This document shows positions 31,431-41,200 of a DNA stretch of 64,000 nucleotides, piece after piece. The position numbers and the translations under genes are program-made. Source of the DNA: Aureimonas populi. Its GTDB lineage: Bacteria; Pseudomonadota; Alphaproteobacteria; Rhizobiales; Rhizobiaceae. The DNA is taken from positions 992,001-1,056,000 of the forward strand of contig NZ_CP072611.1 in the NCBI RefSeq assembly GCF_017815515.1. The letters run 5' to 3'. The notes under the pieces were generated by a model, which saw nothing but the letters and a program-made list of their open reading frames with translations, searched no databases and was not told the DNA's origin. Position 1 is the stretch's first letter. Each line of letters starts with the position of its first letter.

Positions 31431-34076
31431 ATGGCCGCCACAGAACGCTACAACGCCCGCGCTTCCGACCCCCGTTGGCAGAAGGCCTGGGACGAAGCCA
31501 GGCTCTTCGAGACCGACACCGACGCGGCCGGCGAGAAATACTACGTGCTCGAGATGTTCCCCTATCCCTCGGGGCGCATCCACATGGGCCATGTGCGCAA
31601 CTACGCGATGGGCGACGTGGTGGCGCGCTACAAGCGGGCCAGGGGCTTCAACGTCCTGCACCCCATGGGCTGGGACGCCTTCGGCATGCCGGCCGAGAAC
31701 GCGGCCATGCAGAACAAGGTGCATCCGCGCGAATGGACCTATGCCAACATCGCCACGATGCGCGGGCAGCTCAAGTCCATGGGCCTGTCGCTGGACTGGT
31801 CGCGCGAATTCGCCACCTGCGACGTGGAATACTACCACCGCCAGCAGATGCTCTTCCTCGACATGCTGGACAAGGGCCTGGCCTATCGCCGCAAGTCCAA
31901 GGTCAACTGGGACCCGGTGGACCAGACGGTGCTGGCCAACGAGCAGGTGATCGACGGGCGCGGCTGGCGCTCGGGCGCCGAGGTCGAGCAGCGCGAGCTC
32001 GTCCAGTGGTTCTTCAAGATCACCGATTTCGCCGAGGACCTGCTGTCCGCCCTCGACCGCCTGCCCGGCTGGCCCGAGAAGGTGCGGCTGATGCAGCGCA
32101 ACTGGATCGGCCGCTCCGAGGGGCTGATGCTGCGCTGGGCGCTGGCCGGCAACGAACGCGCCTCGGACATGGCGCTGGCCGAGCCCGCTTTGGCGCCCGA
32201 GATCGAGGTGTTCACCACCCGGCCCGACACGCTGTTCGGCGCCTCCTTCCTGGCCATCGCCGCCGACCACCCCGTGGCGAGGGCCCTGGCCTCCAGCGAC
32301 CCCGCGCTGGCGGCCTTCGCGCAGGAGTGCCGGCGCACCAGCACCTCGGCCGAGGCCGTCGAGACCGCCGAGAAGAAGGGCTACGACACGGGCCTGCGCG
32401 CCGTGCACCCCTTCGACCCGGACTGGACCGTGCCGGTCTATGTCGCCAATTTCGTGCTGATGGACTACGGCACCGGCGCCGTCTTCGGCTGCCCCGCGCA
32501 CGACCAGCGCGACCTGGACTTCGCGCGCGGCCATGCCCTGCCCGTCCGGGCCGTGGTCCTGCCGGCCGGCGAGGCGCCCGAGAGCTTCGAGATAAGCAAG
32601 GAGGCCTATACGGGCGAGGGCACCCTGTTCCACTCTCGCTTCCTGGACGGCCTGTCGCCGGACGCCGCCTTCGAGGAGGTGGCGCGCCGGCTCGAATCGG
32701 CCACGCTGGCCGGGCGGCCGCAGGCGCAGCGCAAGGTGAACTTCCGCCTGCGCGACTGGGGCGTCTCGCGCCAGCGCTATTGGGGCTGCCCCATTCCCGT
32801 GCTGCACTGCCAGGCCTGCGGCGTCGTTCCCGAGGCGCGCGAGAACCTGCCGGTCCGGCTGCCCGACGATATCGAGTTCGACAAGCCGGGCAACCCGCTG
32901 GACCGCCACCCCACATGGCGGAACGCCACCTGCCCGCAATGCGGCGGCGCGGCCACCCGCGAGACGGACACGATGGACACGTTCGTCGACTCCTCCTGGT
33001 ATTTCGCGCGCTTCACCGCGCCGCGCGCGAGCGGTCCGACCGTGCCGGCCATCGCCGATGCCTGGCTGCCGGTGGACCAGTATATCGGCGGCATCGAGCA
33101 CGCGATCCTGCACCTGCTCTATTCGCGCTTCTTCACCCGCGCCATGAGCGCCACCGGGCATCTGGCGCTGGACGAGCCCTTCAAGGGCCTGTTCACGCAG
33201 GGCATGGTGGTGCACGAGACCTATCGCGACGGACGCGAATGGGTGGCGCCCACCGACGTGGCCATCGTGGAGGCGGACGGCCGGCGCACCGCCACGCGCC
33301 TGTCCACGGGCGGCGCGATCGAGATCGGCTCCATCGAGAAGATGTCGAAGTCGAAGAAGAACGTTGTCGATCCCGACGACATCATCTCCGGCTACGGCGC
33401 GGACACGGCGCGCTGGTTCATGCTCTCCGATTCGCCGCCCGAGCGCGACGTGATCTGGACGGAGGCCGGCGCGGAAGGCGCCCATCGCTTCGTCCAGCGC
33501 CTCTGGCGGCTGGTGTCCGAAAGCGCCGGGCTTCTTTCCGGCTCCGAATCGTTCCGCGGCGCGTTCAGCGAGGCCGCCGAGGGCGTGCGCAAGGCGGCCC
33601 ACCGCACGGCGGCGGGCGTGGGCGACGACATCGAGCGCCTGGCCTTCAACAAGGCCGTGGCGCGCCTCTACGAGCTGGTCAACGCCCTCTCGGCCGCGCT
33701 GGCCCCTGCGGCGCTGGAGGCAGACCCCTCGCTGCGCGCGGCCGCGCGCGAGGCCCTCTCGATCCTCACCCGCCTCTTTGCCCCCATGATGCCGCATCTT
33801 GCCGAGGAATGCTGGGCGGCGCTGGGGCAGGAGGGGCTCGTGGCCGCCGCGAGCTGGCCCGTGCCGGACCCCGCCCTTCTGAAGGACGACGAGATCGTGT
33901 TGCCGGTTCAGGTGAACGGCAAGAAGCGCGGCGACCTTCGTGTCGCCGCACAGGCGGGCAAGGAAGAGGTGGAGCGCGCCGCTCTGGCCCTCGACTTCGT
34001 GCGCGAGATGCTGAACGGTCAGGCGCCCAAGCGCGTCGTGGTCGTGCCCGGAAGGATCGTCAATGTCGTCCTCTAA
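31431..34076 (+). CDS. leuS: Leucyl-tRNA synthetase
   Basis: Class I aminoacyl-tRNA synthetase charging tRNA-Leu. 881 residues, full length. HIGH-type signature [15 protein letters not shown] near residue 48, editing (CP1) domain with [16 protein letters not shown] and the conserved [15 protein letters not shown], then [15 protein letters not shown] with KMSKS near residue 638, and the anticodon-binding/C-terminal domain. First gene of the leuS-lptE-holA operon; its 3' end overlaps lptE by 14 bp, indicating coupled translation. Confidence 0.98.
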   Translation: MAATERYNARASDPRWQKAWDEARLFETDTDAAGEKYYVLEMFPYPSGRIHMGHVRNYAMGDVVARYKRARGFNVLHPMGWDAFGMPAENAAMQNKVHPREWTYANIATMRGQLKSMGLSLDWSREFATCDVEYYHRQQMLFLDMLDKGLAYRRKSKVNWDPVDQTVLANEQVIDGRGWRSGAEVEQRELVQWFFKITDFAEDLLSALDRLPGWPEKVRLMQRNWIGRSEGLMLRWALAGNERASDMALAEPALAPEIEVFTTRPDTLFGASFLAIAADHPVARALASSDPALAAFAQECRRTSTSAEAVETAEKKGYDTGLRAVHPFDPDWTVPVYVANFVLMDYGTGAVFGCPAHDQRDLDFARGHALPVRAVVLPAGEAPESFEISKEAYTGEGTLFHSRFLDGLSPDAAFEEVARRLESATLAGRPQAQRKVNFRLRDWGVSRQRYWGCPIPVLHCQACGVVPEARENLPVRLPDDIEFDKPGNPLDRHPTWRNATCPQCGGAATRETDTMDTFVDSSWYFARFTAPRASGPTVPAIADAWLPVDQYIGGIEHAILHLLYSRFFTRAMSATGHLALDEPFKGLFTQGMVVHETYRDGREWVAPTDVAIVEADGRRTATRLSTGGAIEIGSIEKMSKSKKNVVDPDDIISGYGADTARWFMLSDSPPERDVIWTEAGAEGAHRFVQRLWRLVSESAGLLSGSESFRGAFSEAAEGVRKAAHRTAAGVGDDIERLAFNKAVARLYELVNALSAALAPAALEADPSLRAAAREALSILTRLFAPMMPHLAEECWAALGQEGLVAAASWPVPDPALLKDDEIVLPVQVNGKKRGDLRVAAQAGKEEVERAALALDFVREMLNGQAPKRVVVVPGRIVNVVL

Positions 34077-34617
34077 GCTCTTCCTGCCTCTCCTGGCCGT
34101 GCTGGCGCTGGCCGGCTGCACGGCCGCGCCGCTGCACGGGCAAGGGCCTGTCTCGCCCGTCACCGGGCAGCCGCTCGCCGGGGTGGAGACGCTTTCCGGG
34201 CGCATCGCCGTGTCGGAGGCCGGCTCGCGCACGGCGCAGGTGGTGCGCAACCCGCTCCTGTTCCGCCTCAACGGCGCCACCCCCGTGCGCGAGCCGCTCT
34301 ACGAGGTGGTGCTCGACGTCAGCGGCTTCGAGCAGGACGTGTCCGTCCAGGGCGGCTCGGGCGTTCCCACCGCCAGCCTCTACCGCATCCAGGCCAGCTA
34401 CACGGTGCGCCGCGTCTCCGACGGCGCGGTGCTGGGCAGCGGCACGCGCTTCTCCACCGCGCCCTACGACCGCAGCGAGCAGCTCTTCGCCGCCGACCGG
34501 GCGCTGATCGACGCGCGCGACAAGAGCGCGGCCGAGCTGGCCGACCGCCTCGCCGTCGCGGTGCTGCCCATCCTGCGGCGCGAGATCGAGGGCCAGCCCG
34601 CACTCGCGACCAACTGA
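34063..34617 (+). CDS. lptE: LPS-assembly lipoprotein LptE
   Basis: Outer-membrane lipoprotein that plugs and helps fold LptD for lipopolysaccharide export. 184 residues; signal peptide with lipobox LALAGC (Cys near residue 19). The mature part shows [19 protein letters not shown] and the alternating polar strands of the alphaproteobacterial LptE family (RlpB-like). Its position between leuS and holA is the conserved one in proteobacteria and supports the call. Overlaps leuS by 14 bp and holA by 1 bp. Confidence 0.92.
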   Translation: MSSSKLFLPLLAVLALAGCTAAPLHGQGPVSPVTGQPLAGVETLSGRIAVSEAGSRTAQVVRNPLLFRLNGATPVREPLYEVVLDVSGFEQDVSVQGGSGVPTASLYRIQASYTVRRVSDGAVLGSGTRFSTAPYDRSEQLFAADRALIDARDKSAAELADRLAVAVLPILRREIEGQPALATN

Positions 34618-35660
34618 TGGCGCAGAAGAAAGCCGGCGAGGTCGAGGCCTTTCTCTCGCGCCCCGACACCTCGTTTCCCGTGGTGCTTCTCTACGGGCCG
34701 GATCCGGGCCTCGTCTCGGAGCGGGCGCAGAAGCTCGCCGCGCTCTCGGGCGTCGATCCGTCCGATCCCTTCGCCAGCGTCACGCTCTCCGCCGACGAGC
34801 TGGAGAAGGACATCGGCCGCCTGTTCGACGAGGCCGGCACCGTCTCCATGTTCGGCGGCCGGCGCCTCGTGCGCGTGCGGGGCGCGGGCAACGGCAAGGC
34901 GCTGGCCGACGCGGTGGCGGACCTCGCCCAGAAGCCCCCGCAGGGGGCGACCATCGTCATCGAGGCGGGCGACCTGAAGAAGAACGCCGCCCTGCGCCAG
35001 CAGGCCGAGCGCGGCCGCGCCACCATGGCGCTGCCCTGCTACCAGGACGAGGGGCGCGCGCTCGACCGGATGATCGACGAGGAGCTGGAAAAGGCCGGCC
35101 TCGGAATCGAGCGCGCCGCGCGCGATCTCCTGCGAAGCCGGCTGGGCGCAGACCGGCTCGCCTCGCGCGGCGAGGTGCAGAAGCTGTGCCTCTATGCGAG
35201 CGGCAAGGCCGGGATCACGGAGGAGGACGTCTCGGCCATCGTCGGCGACGTCTCGGCCGAGACGGTGGACGAGGCGGTGGACGCGGCCGCCAGCGGCGAG
35301 GTGAAGCGCCTGCCGGAGCTGATCGAGCGGCTCACCTCCTCCGGCACCGCCACCTTCCAGTTGCACCAGGCGCTCCTGCGCTACTTCCAGCAGCTTCTGG
35401 CCATGCGACAGGAGGTGGAGCGCGGCGGCGCGGTGCCGACAGCCGTGGTCGAGCGCCGCCGCCCGCATTTTCGCCGCCGCGCCGCGATGGAGGCGGCCCT
35501 GGTGGCGTGGGAGGAAGAGGCCATCGCCGCCGTCCTGACGCGGCTGGAGCGCGACATTCTCGACAGCCGCCGGCATGCCGCGCTCTCCGTCACCATCATG
35601 CATCGCAGCCTGATGGAGATCGGCGTGCAGGCCGCACGCGCCCGCACGCGTCGGCGCTGA
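34617..35660 (+). CDS. holA: DNA polymerase III delta subunit
   Basis: Delta subunit of the clamp loader; it opens the beta clamp. 347 residues. N-terminal AAA+-like domain with VVLLYGPDPGLVSERA near residue 22 (a P-loop without the nucleotide-binding lysine, as normal for delta), then the helical lid and collar domains (ITEEDVSAIVGDVSAETVDEAVDAA, ATFQLHQALLRYFQQLLAM). Starts at the ATG overlapping the lptE stop (TGATG). Convergent with parB; a repeat element begins right after its stop codon. Confidence 0.95.
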   Translation: MAQKKAGEVEAFLSRPDTSFPVVLLYGPDPGLVSERAQKLAALSGVDPSDPFASVTLSADELEKDIGRLFDEAGTVSMFGGRRLVRVRGAGNGKALADAVADLAQKPPQGATIVIEAGDLKKNAALRQQAERGRATMALPCYQDEGRALDRMIDEELEKAGLGIERAARDLLRSRLGADRLASRGEVQKLCLYASGKAGITEEDVSAIVGDVSAETVDEAVDAAASGEVKRLPELIERLTSSGTATFQLHQALLRYFQQLLAMRQEVERGGAVPTAVVERRRPHFRRRAAMEAALVAWEEEAIAAVLTRLERDILDSRRHAALSVTIMHRSLMEIGVQAARARTRRR

Positions 35661-35822
35661 GAGGCCGTTCGAGACTTCGGCGGCGGAGGGCCTACGAGGA
35701 ATTTTTCGTCGTCCGCGAGGAGCCAGGCGATGGCCGGCGGCATGGGCGAGGATCAGCGACGCGGCGGCGGCGAAAAAAGGACCCGCAGGGCCGGGCCCGC
35801 CCGAAGTCTCGAACGGTCTCTG
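35661..35822. repeat. Inverted-end intergenic repeat, copy 2 (~162 bp)
   Basis: Left end GAGGCCGTTCGAGACTTCGG and right end CCGAAGTCTCGAACGGTCTC are almost exact inverted copies. The interior shares AATTTTTCGTCGTCCGCGAG-like and ACCCGCAGGGCC blocks with copy 1 but carries about 32 extra bases. It fills most of the 205-bp gap between the convergent holA and parB genes, starting at the base after the holA stop codon. Confidence 0.78.
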
Positions 35823-35865
35823 ACGGCCCTTCTCTTCCTCAGGAAACTTCCGGGCCCGCTGCGCC

Positions 35866-36816
35866 CTACAGGCTGCGCACGCGCGGCTCGGCAAGGCCCT
35901 TGCGGGCCTGAAGCAGGCGGCACAGCTCGTCGAGCTGGTCGAGGCTGGCGAAGTCCAGCGAGAGCCGCCCGCCCTCGCCCTTGAGGTCGATCGCCACCGT
36001 CATGGACAGCGTGTCGGAGAGCAGCGCCTCCAGGGCGCGCGTGTCGGCATCCTTGGCGGGCGCGGCCGGTTTGCGCTTCGGCGCGGGCGCCGCGTTCGGG
36101 GCGCGCGTCTGCCGTGCCGCGCCCTCCGCCTCACGCACGCTCATGCCCTCCTCGACGATGCGGCGCGCGAAGGCCTCAGGATCGTCCATCGACACGGCCG
36201 TGCGCGCCGCCCCCGCGCTCAGGCGCCCGCCCGAGACCAGATCCCGCACCGCCTCCGGCAGCTTCAGGAGCCGCAGCGTGTTGGCCACGTGGCTGCGGCT
36301 CTTGCCCAGCACGTCGGCGAGGTCGTTCTGCGTATAGTCGTGCTCGTCGATCAGCATCTGATAGCCGAGCGCTTCCTCGATCGGGTTCAGATCGGCGCGC
36401 TGGACGTTCTCGATGATGGCGATCTCGAGCGATTCCCGGTCGGAAATCTCGCGCACCACCACGGGCACGTCCGCCAGCCCCGCCTCCCGCGCCGCGCGCC
36501 AGCGCCGCTCGCCGGCCACGATCTCGAAACCGCTGCCCTCGCCCGCCTTGCGGCGCACCAGGATGGGCTGCACCACGCCGTGCACGCGGATGGAGGCGGT
36601 CAGCTCGCCGAGATCCTCGGCCACGAAGCTGCGGCGCGGATTGCGCGGATTGGGCGAAAGCCGGCCGATGGCCACCTTGCGCTCGCCGCCCGCCTCCTGC
36701 CCCTCGCGCGGCGCGAAGGGCAAGGCGGGGCGGGCGCCAGAGCCCGCCGTGCCGCCGGCGCCGATCAGCGAGGCGAGGCCACGGCCGAGGCGGGCGCGGG
36801 ACTTGTCTTCGGTCAT
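35866..36816 (-). CDS. parB: Chromosome partitioning protein ParB
   Basis: CTP-dependent sliding clamp that loads at parS and spreads to organise and segregate the origin region. 316 residues. N-terminal LGRGLASLIG (ParA-stimulating peptide, residues 10-19), the CTPase core with LGELTASIRVHGVVQPILVRR and the C-box GERRWRAAREA (near residue 104), ENVQRADLNPIEEA, the helix-turn-helix YTQNDLADVLGKSRSHVANTLRLL for parS reading, and the C-terminal dimerisation domain ending KGLAEPRVRSL. Downstream of parA in the same operon. Confidence 0.97.
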   Translation of the reverse strand: MTEDKSRARLGRGLASLIGAGGTAGSGARPALPFAPREGQEAGGERKVAIGRLSPNPRNPRRSFVAEDLGELTASIRVHGVVQPILVRRKAGEGSGFEIVAGERRWRAAREAGLADVPVVVREISDRESLEIAIIENVQRADLNPIEEALGYQMLIDEHDYTQNDLADVLGKSRSHVANTLRLLKLPEAVRDLVSGGRLSAGAARTAVSMDDPEAFARRIVEEGMSVREAEGAARQTRAPNAAPAPKRKPAAPAKDADTRALEALLSDTLSMTVAIDLKGEGGRLSLDFASLDQLDELCRLLQARKGLAEPRVRSL

Positions 36817-36895
36817 CGGGCGATCTCCTGAACGGGGCGGAACCGGGCCGGGCGCGGCGGGATGGGGCGCGGGAAGGCGGGCAGGGCGCGCGTGC

Positions 36896-37708
36896 TCATG
36901 CGGCGGCCCGTCCCTGCCGCTCGCGCTGGATGATCTCGGAGGCGAGGCGGATATAGGCCTGGCTGCCCGAACACTTCATGTCGTAGAGAATGGCCGGCTT
37001 GCCGAAGGAGGGCGCCTCGGAAACCCGCACATTGCGCGGAATGATCGTCTCGTAGACATGCTCGCCCATATAGGCGCGCACATCCTTCACCACCTGCGCG
37101 GCCAGGTTGTTGCGCCCGTCATACATGGTGAGGACGATGCCGTGCAGGTGCAGCGAGGGGTTCAGCGTGTCGCGCACCTGCTCCACGGTTTCCAGAAGCT
37201 GGCTCAGGCCCTCCAGCGCGAAGAACTCGCATTGCAGCGGCACGAGGATCGAATCGGCCGCCGCCATGGCGTTGATCGTGAGGAGGTTCAGGGAGGGAGG
37301 GCAGTCGATCAGCACGAAATCGTAATGCGCATCCTCCACCGAATGGAAATGCAGCGCGTCCCGCAGGCGGTAGGCGCGCCCGCTGGAGCCGGCGATCTCC
37401 ATCTCCACGCCGAGGAGGTCGAGCGTGGAGGGAATGATGAAGAGATTGGGCACCGCCGTCTCGACGGAGGCCCGCGTGATGGAGGCCTGCTCGAGAATGA
37501 CGTCGTAGGAGGAAACGTCACGATCGGCCCGGTCGATGCCGAGCCCCGTGGAGGCGTTCCCCTGCGGGTCGAGGTCGATGAGAAGCGTGCGCTTGCCCAC
37601 GGCGGCGAGCGCGGTGGCCAGATTGATCGCCGTCGTGGTCTTGCCGACGCCGCCCTTCTGGTTGGCGATGGTGATCACCCGCATCGTGCGCTGGGACAGA
37701 TTATCCAA
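36896..37708 (-). CDS. parA: Chromosome partitioning ATPase ParA
   Basis: MinD/ParA-type ATPase forming the DNA-bound gradient that moves ParB-parS complexes. 270 residues. Deviant Walker A KGGVGKTTTAINLA at residues 18-31 with both lysines, DLDPQGNASTGLGI, and Walker B YDFVLIDCPPSLNLLT near residue 130. The start MDNLSQRTMRVITIANQ has an alternative Met at residue 9. 100 bp downstream of rsmG and 80 bp upstream of parB; mnmG-rsmG-parA-parB is the classical origin-proximal operon. Confidence 0.97.
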   Translation of the reverse strand: MDNLSQRTMRVITIANQKGGVGKTTTAINLATALAAVGKRTLLIDLDPQGNASTGLGIDRADRDVSSYDVILEQASITRASVETAVPNLFIIPSTLDLLGVEMEIAGSSGRAYRLRDALHFHSVEDAHYDFVLIDCPPSLNLLTINAMAAADSILVPLQCEFFALEGLSQLLETVEQVRDTLNPSLHLHGIVLTMYDGRNNLAAQVVKDVRAYMGEHVYETIIPRNVRVSEAPSFGKPAILYDMKCSGSQAYIRLASEIIQRERQGRAAA

Positions 37709-37807
37709 GACTGCGCTCCAAGCCAGACTTCCAGATCCTGCCGTCCGGACGAATCAACAGGGCACGCTCGCCCGCATTTCGGTTCGGCACCGACTCGATC
37801 CCTTGAA

Positions 37808-38476
37808 TCACGCGCCCAGGCCCTCCAGACGGGCGATCTCCAGGACGACGGAGTCCGGTGTGACCTTCGAAGAGTGCTTTACCATGGTAAAGCGCCAATG
37901 GGCAGAGGCCTCCGCGATTTCCGCCTCGACGTCGCGGCCCTTGGGAAACCAGCAGACGGAGGTTGGTTTCACATGCGGTCCGACCATCGCCATCAGCCTG
38001 TCCAGCGAAGCCAGAGCACGGGCCGTCACCAGGTCGGCCTCTTCCAGAATCGCGCCGCAATCCTCGACGCGGCTCGCGTGCACCGCCGCATTCAGGCCGA
38101 GTTCGCGCACCACGGTTCGCAGAAAGGCCGCCTTCTTGCCGTTGCTTTCCACGAGATCGACGCCCAGCCCTCGTTCCGTTCGAAGGATCGCCAGCACCAG
38201 TCCCGGCAGCCCCCCGCCGGAGCCGATATCGACGACGCGCCCGTATTTCGGCATGAGGGAGCCAAGGAACAGGCCCTCCTCGAGATGCCGTGTCCAGAGG
38301 CTGGGAAGCGTCGAGGGCGCCACGAGGTTGATGCTGTTCTGCCACTTCAGGAGCAGGGCCGCATAGGCATCCAGACGCGCCACTGTTTCACGTGAAACAG
38401 CGTTGCGCGAAAGCACCGTCGCGCGATCGCCGGCAAGGGTCGCAGGCGCATTCTGGAGACGAGAGCTATGCGGCAC
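37808..38476 (-). CDS. rsmG: 16S rRNA (guanine-N7) methyltransferase RsmG
   Basis: SAM-dependent methylation of G527 in 16S rRNA (GidB). 222 residues. SAM motif [18 protein letters not shown] near residue 82, [18 protein letters not shown], and [12 protein letters not shown]. The start overlaps mnmG by 11 bp. Codons 26-31 (AVSRET) contain a perfect parS site, so here the protein sequence and the centromere site share the same bases. Confidence 0.95.
   Translation of the reverse strand: MPHSSRLQNAPATLAGDRATVLSRNAVSRETVARLDAYAALLLKWQNSINLVAPSTLPSLWTRHLEEGLFLGSLMPKYGRVVDIGSGGGLPGLVLAILRTERGLGVDLVESNGKKAAFLRTVVRELGLNAAVHASRVEDCGAILEEADLVTARALASLDRLMAMVGPHVKPTSVCWFPKGRDVEAEIAEASAHWRFTMVKHSSKVTPDSVVLEIARLEGLGA
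38384..38399. other. parS site inside rsmG, 0.7 kb from parA
   Basis: TGTTTCACGTGAAACA, perfect 16-bp consensus, inside the 5' part of rsmG. It is the site closest to parAB and could also mediate autoregulation of the mnmG-rsmG-parAB operon by ParB. Confidence 0.95.
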
Positions 38477-40340
38477 GGGCGAGTTCGCTCTTGCGCAGCG
38501 CCACCAGGAGGATGGCCAGCGCAGCGGGGGTCATGCCGTCGATGCGCTCGGCCTCCGCGATGCTGCCCGGACGGCGGCTGTCGAGCTTCTGCGCAAGCTC
38601 GATGGACAGGCCCTTGAGACGGCTGAAATCGAAATCCTGCGGGATGCTGCGCTGCTCGTCGCGCTTCAGGGCGGCCTGTTCCCGCCTCTGCCGCTCCAGA
38701 TAAACGTCGTAGCCGGCCTCGATCTCGACGCGCGCCGCCACCGCAGGAGGGATGTCGGACAGCTCCGGCCAGAGGGCCGAGAGGCTCTCAAGGCTGTTGC
38801 CGGGCTGCGACAGAAGCTGCCAAGCCGTTCGCGCGCGCCCGTCCTGATTGACGGACAGGCCCCGGCGCAAGGCCGCGTTCGGGGTGATCGTCAGGGACTG
38901 AAGCGTTTCCCGCGCGCGCCCGAGAGCCTCCTCGCTCGCTTCGAACACACGCCGCCGGCGCTCCTCGACGAGGCCGAGCGAAAGGCCGAGCGGCGTCAGC
39001 CGGCGGTCGGCATTGTCGGCCCTCAGGGACAGCCGGAACTCCGCGCGCGAGGTGAACATGCGGTAGGGCTCGGTCACGCCCGTTCGCGTCAGATCGTCGA
39101 TCATCACGCCGATATAGGCATCCTGGCGCCCGAACACCGCCGGCTCGCTGCCCCCGGCCCGCCGGGCCGCGTTAAGCCCCGCGACCAGCCCCTGCGCGGC
39201 TGCTTCCTCGTAACCCGTGGTGCCGTTGATCTGCCCCGCGAGGAACAGGCCCTTCGCCTTGCGCACTTCCAGCCCGCGCGTCAACTCACGCGGATCGACA
39301 TGGTCGTATTCGATGGCATAGCCGGGCTTCAGGATCGCGACCCGTTCCAGCCCCGGAATGGAGCGCAGGAAGGCGTGCTGAACGTCTTCCGGGAGGGAGG
39401 TGGACAGGCCGTTCGGATAGACCGTGTCGTCGTCCAGCCCTTCCGGCTCCAGGAAAATCTGGTGCCCGTCGCGGTCGCCGAACTTGACGATCTTGTCCTC
39501 GATGGAGGGGCAGTAGCGCGGGCCGGCGCCCTCGATCCGGCCGCCGTAAAGGGCCGAGCGCGACAGGTTCTCGCGGATGATGCGATGGGTCGCCTCGCTC
39601 GTGCGCGTGATGCCGCAGTCGATCTGCGGGTTCTCGATGCGGCGGGTGAGATAGGAGAAGGGCACCGGCTCGTCGTCGGGCCGCTGCACGTCGAGCCCGG
39701 TCCAGTCGATGCTGCGCCCGTCGAGGCGGGCGGGCGTGCCGGTCTTCAGCCGTCCGAGCGAAAGGCCGAGCCGCGCCAGCGTGGCGGAAAGGCCGAGCGA
39801 AGGGTCCTCGCCCATGCGACCCGCCGGAATCTGCGTCTCGCCGATATGGATCAAACCGTTCAGGAAGGTGCCGCTCGTCAGCACCGCAGCGCCGCAGCCA
39901 AGCCGGCGCCCGTCGGCCAGTATCACCGCCGTCGCACGCCCCTCCTGGTCGAAAGCCAGATCCGCTGCGTCGCCTTCCACCAGCGTAAGGTCGTTACGGG
40001 CCCGAATCCGCGCCTGCATGGCAGCGCGATACAGCTTGCGGTCGGCCTGGGTGCGCGGGCCGTGGACCGCGGGCCCCTTGCGGCGGTTGAGCATTCGGAA
40101 CTGGATGCCGGCCGCATCCGCGACCTCGCCCATCAGCCCGCCCAGCGCGTCGATCTCGCGCACCAGATGGCCCTTGCCGATGCCGCCGATGGCCGGGTTG
40201 CAGCTCATGGCGCCCACCGTATCGAAGCGATGCGTCAGGAGCGCGGTGCGCGCGCCCGTGCGCGCGGCCGCGTCGGCCGCCTCGCATCCGGCATGGCCGC
40301 CGCCGATGACGACGACATCGAAGGAGAGATCGGGGGTCAT
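38466..40340 (-). CDS. mnmG: tRNA uridine 5-carboxymethylaminomethyl modification enzyme MnmG
   Basis: FAD-dependent partner of MnmE in wobble-uridine (U34) modification of tRNA. 624 residues. FAD-binding [18 protein letters not shown] at residues 8-25, [24 protein letters not shown] near residue 45, the cysteine motif [15 protein letters not shown], and [16 protein letters not shown]. The C-terminal helical MnmE-binding domain is present. It is not directly next to mnmE: a GNAT gene and a repeat/relic region of about 860 bp separate them. Confidence 0.97.
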   Translation of the reverse strand: MTPDLSFDVVVIGGGHAGCEAADAAARTGARTALLTHRFDTVGAMSCNPAIGGIGKGHLVREIDALGGLMGEVADAAGIQFRMLNRRKGPAVHGPRTQADRKLYRAAMQARIRARNDLTLVEGDAADLAFDQEGRATAVILADGRRLGCGAAVLTSGTFLNGLIHIGETQIPAGRMGEDPSLGLSATLARLGLSLGRLKTGTPARLDGRSIDWTGLDVQRPDDEPVPFSYLTRRIENPQIDCGITRTSEATHRIIRENLSRSALYGGRIEGAGPRYCPSIEDKIVKFGDRDGHQIFLEPEGLDDDTVYPNGLSTSLPEDVQHAFLRSIPGLERVAILKPGYAIEYDHVDPRELTRGLEVRKAKGLFLAGQINGTTGYEEAAAQGLVAGLNAARRAGGSEPAVFGRQDAYIGVMIDDLTRTGVTEPYRMFTSRAEFRLSLRADNADRRLTPLGLSLGLVEERRRRVFEASEEALGRARETLQSLTITPNAALRRGLSVNQDGRARTAWQLLSQPGNSLESLSALWPELSDIPPAVAARVEIEAGYDVYLERQRREQAALKRDEQRSIPQDFDFSRLKGLSIELAQKLDSRRPGSIAEAERIDGMTPAALAILLVALRKSELARAA

Positions 40341-40373
40341 GCGAAAGGGTTAAGCCGCCAACCGCCTGCCTTG

Positions 40374-40892
40374 TCAATCGTCGCCGGCGGGCGGCGGCGC
40401 GTCCTTCAGGCGCGCCATGCGGAAACTGTCCACCAGCACGCCGTCCCGCAGGATCGCCTGCCGCTCCCGCCCCTCGATCTCGAAACCGAGCGATGTGTAG
40501 AGAGCGATGGCGGCCTCGTTGTCCACATTCACCTCCAGCTCGATCCTGCGAAGCCCGAACCAGTTGTCGGCCGTATCGATCAACGCCGCCATCAGCGCGC
40601 GGCCGATACCGCGCCGCCGATGGGCCTCGTCCACCCCGATGCCGAGGAGGCCGACATGGGAGCGGCGTCCGGTCCACCGGGTGAGGCCTGCGGAGCCGAG
40701 GACGGCGCCGTCGAGTTCGGCGACGAGAAGAAGCGTCGTATCCCCCGCGCGGTCGAACAGGCGTTTTTCCACCATCTCCTGGGTCTCGAACGGCAGGCGC
40801 ATCGTGCCGTGGCGATAGGAGGGCTGGTTGAAGAGCCGGGCCAGTGCGGGCGCGTCCGAGCGCTCCGCGGCGCGGATGAGCGGTTCAGTCAT
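40374..40892 (-). CDS. GNAT-family N-acetyltransferase
   Basis: 172 residues. Acetyl-CoA-binding motif A is visible as LLGIGVDEAHRRRGIGRALMAALIDTA (Arg-Arg-Gly-Ile-Gly near residue 95), followed by RRIELEVNVDNEAAIALYTSLGFEIEGRERQAI, typical of RimI/RimJ-like or PhnO-like acetyltransferases with a small-molecule or N-terminal amine substrate; substrate unknown. It is inserted between mnmG (33 bp downstream) and mnmE, and a degenerate copy of the mnmE 3' end begins just upstream of its start codon, hinting that the gene arrived together with that sequence. Confidence 0.9.
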   Translation of the reverse strand: MTEPLIRAAERSDAPALARLFNQPSYRHGTMRLPFETQEMVEKRLFDRAGDTTLLLVAELDGAVLGSAGLTRWTGRRSHVGLLGIGVDEAHRRRGIGRALMAALIDTADNWFGLRRIELEVNVDNEAAIALYTSLGFEIEGRERQAILRDGVLVDSFRMARLKDAPPPAGDD

Positions 40893-40897
40893 GCTTT

Positions 40898-41000
40898 GTC
40901 CCGATGCGGAATGGCAAGAACGATGCCTGAATGTCCTCCGCGCCCCGCGCCCCCGTCAATGCCGCAGGGACGCGGCGGCGGTTTCGGCGGCGGGGCGCGG
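40898..41000 (-). pseudogene. Decayed duplicate of the mnmE 3' end
   Basis: On the minus strand this encodes AALTGARGAEDIQASFLPFRIG, matching the MnmE C terminus AALTGARGVEDILDIVFSQFCIG of the intact gene whose end is at 41201. DNA identity is clear, for example the run ATGTCCTCC, then one changed base, then GCCCCGCGCCCCCGTCA in both. One codon is lost, the catalytic Cys is Arg, and the upstream part has a deletion of about 23 bp. It is in the same orientation as mnmE, about 310 bp downstream of its stop. Non-functional. Confidence 0.75.
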
Positions 41001-41059
41001 GGGATGGGCCTCCCTCATTTGGGCGCAACCGGCCGGCCCGGTGCCCGACGTCCCCGTAG

Positions 41060-41144
41060 CCCTCATCCTGAGCCTGTCGAAGGGCGAGGCGCCAGCCGCA
41101 CGCTCGTGCGTCACCTTCGTGCTTCGGCACGCTGAGCATGAGGG
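41060..41144. repeat. Palindromic intergenic repeat (CCCTCATCCTGAG type)
   Basis: Left arm CCCTCATCCTGAGCCTGTCG and an imperfect inverted right arm ending CTGAGCATGAGGG enclose a central inverted part (CGCACGCTCGTGCG), about 85 bp in all. This arm sequence (CCTTCGACAGGCTCAGGATG when read on the other strand) is a widespread alphaproteobacterial intergenic repeat. It sits in the 308-bp gap 40893-41200 between the mnmE relic and the true mnmE end. Apart from these two elements I see nothing in the gap. Confidence 0.8.
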
Positions 41145-41200
41145 TGAAGGCGGAGGTTGGCGAACGGAACGGCGGGAAGCGATGCGGGCGGTCTGCCGTG

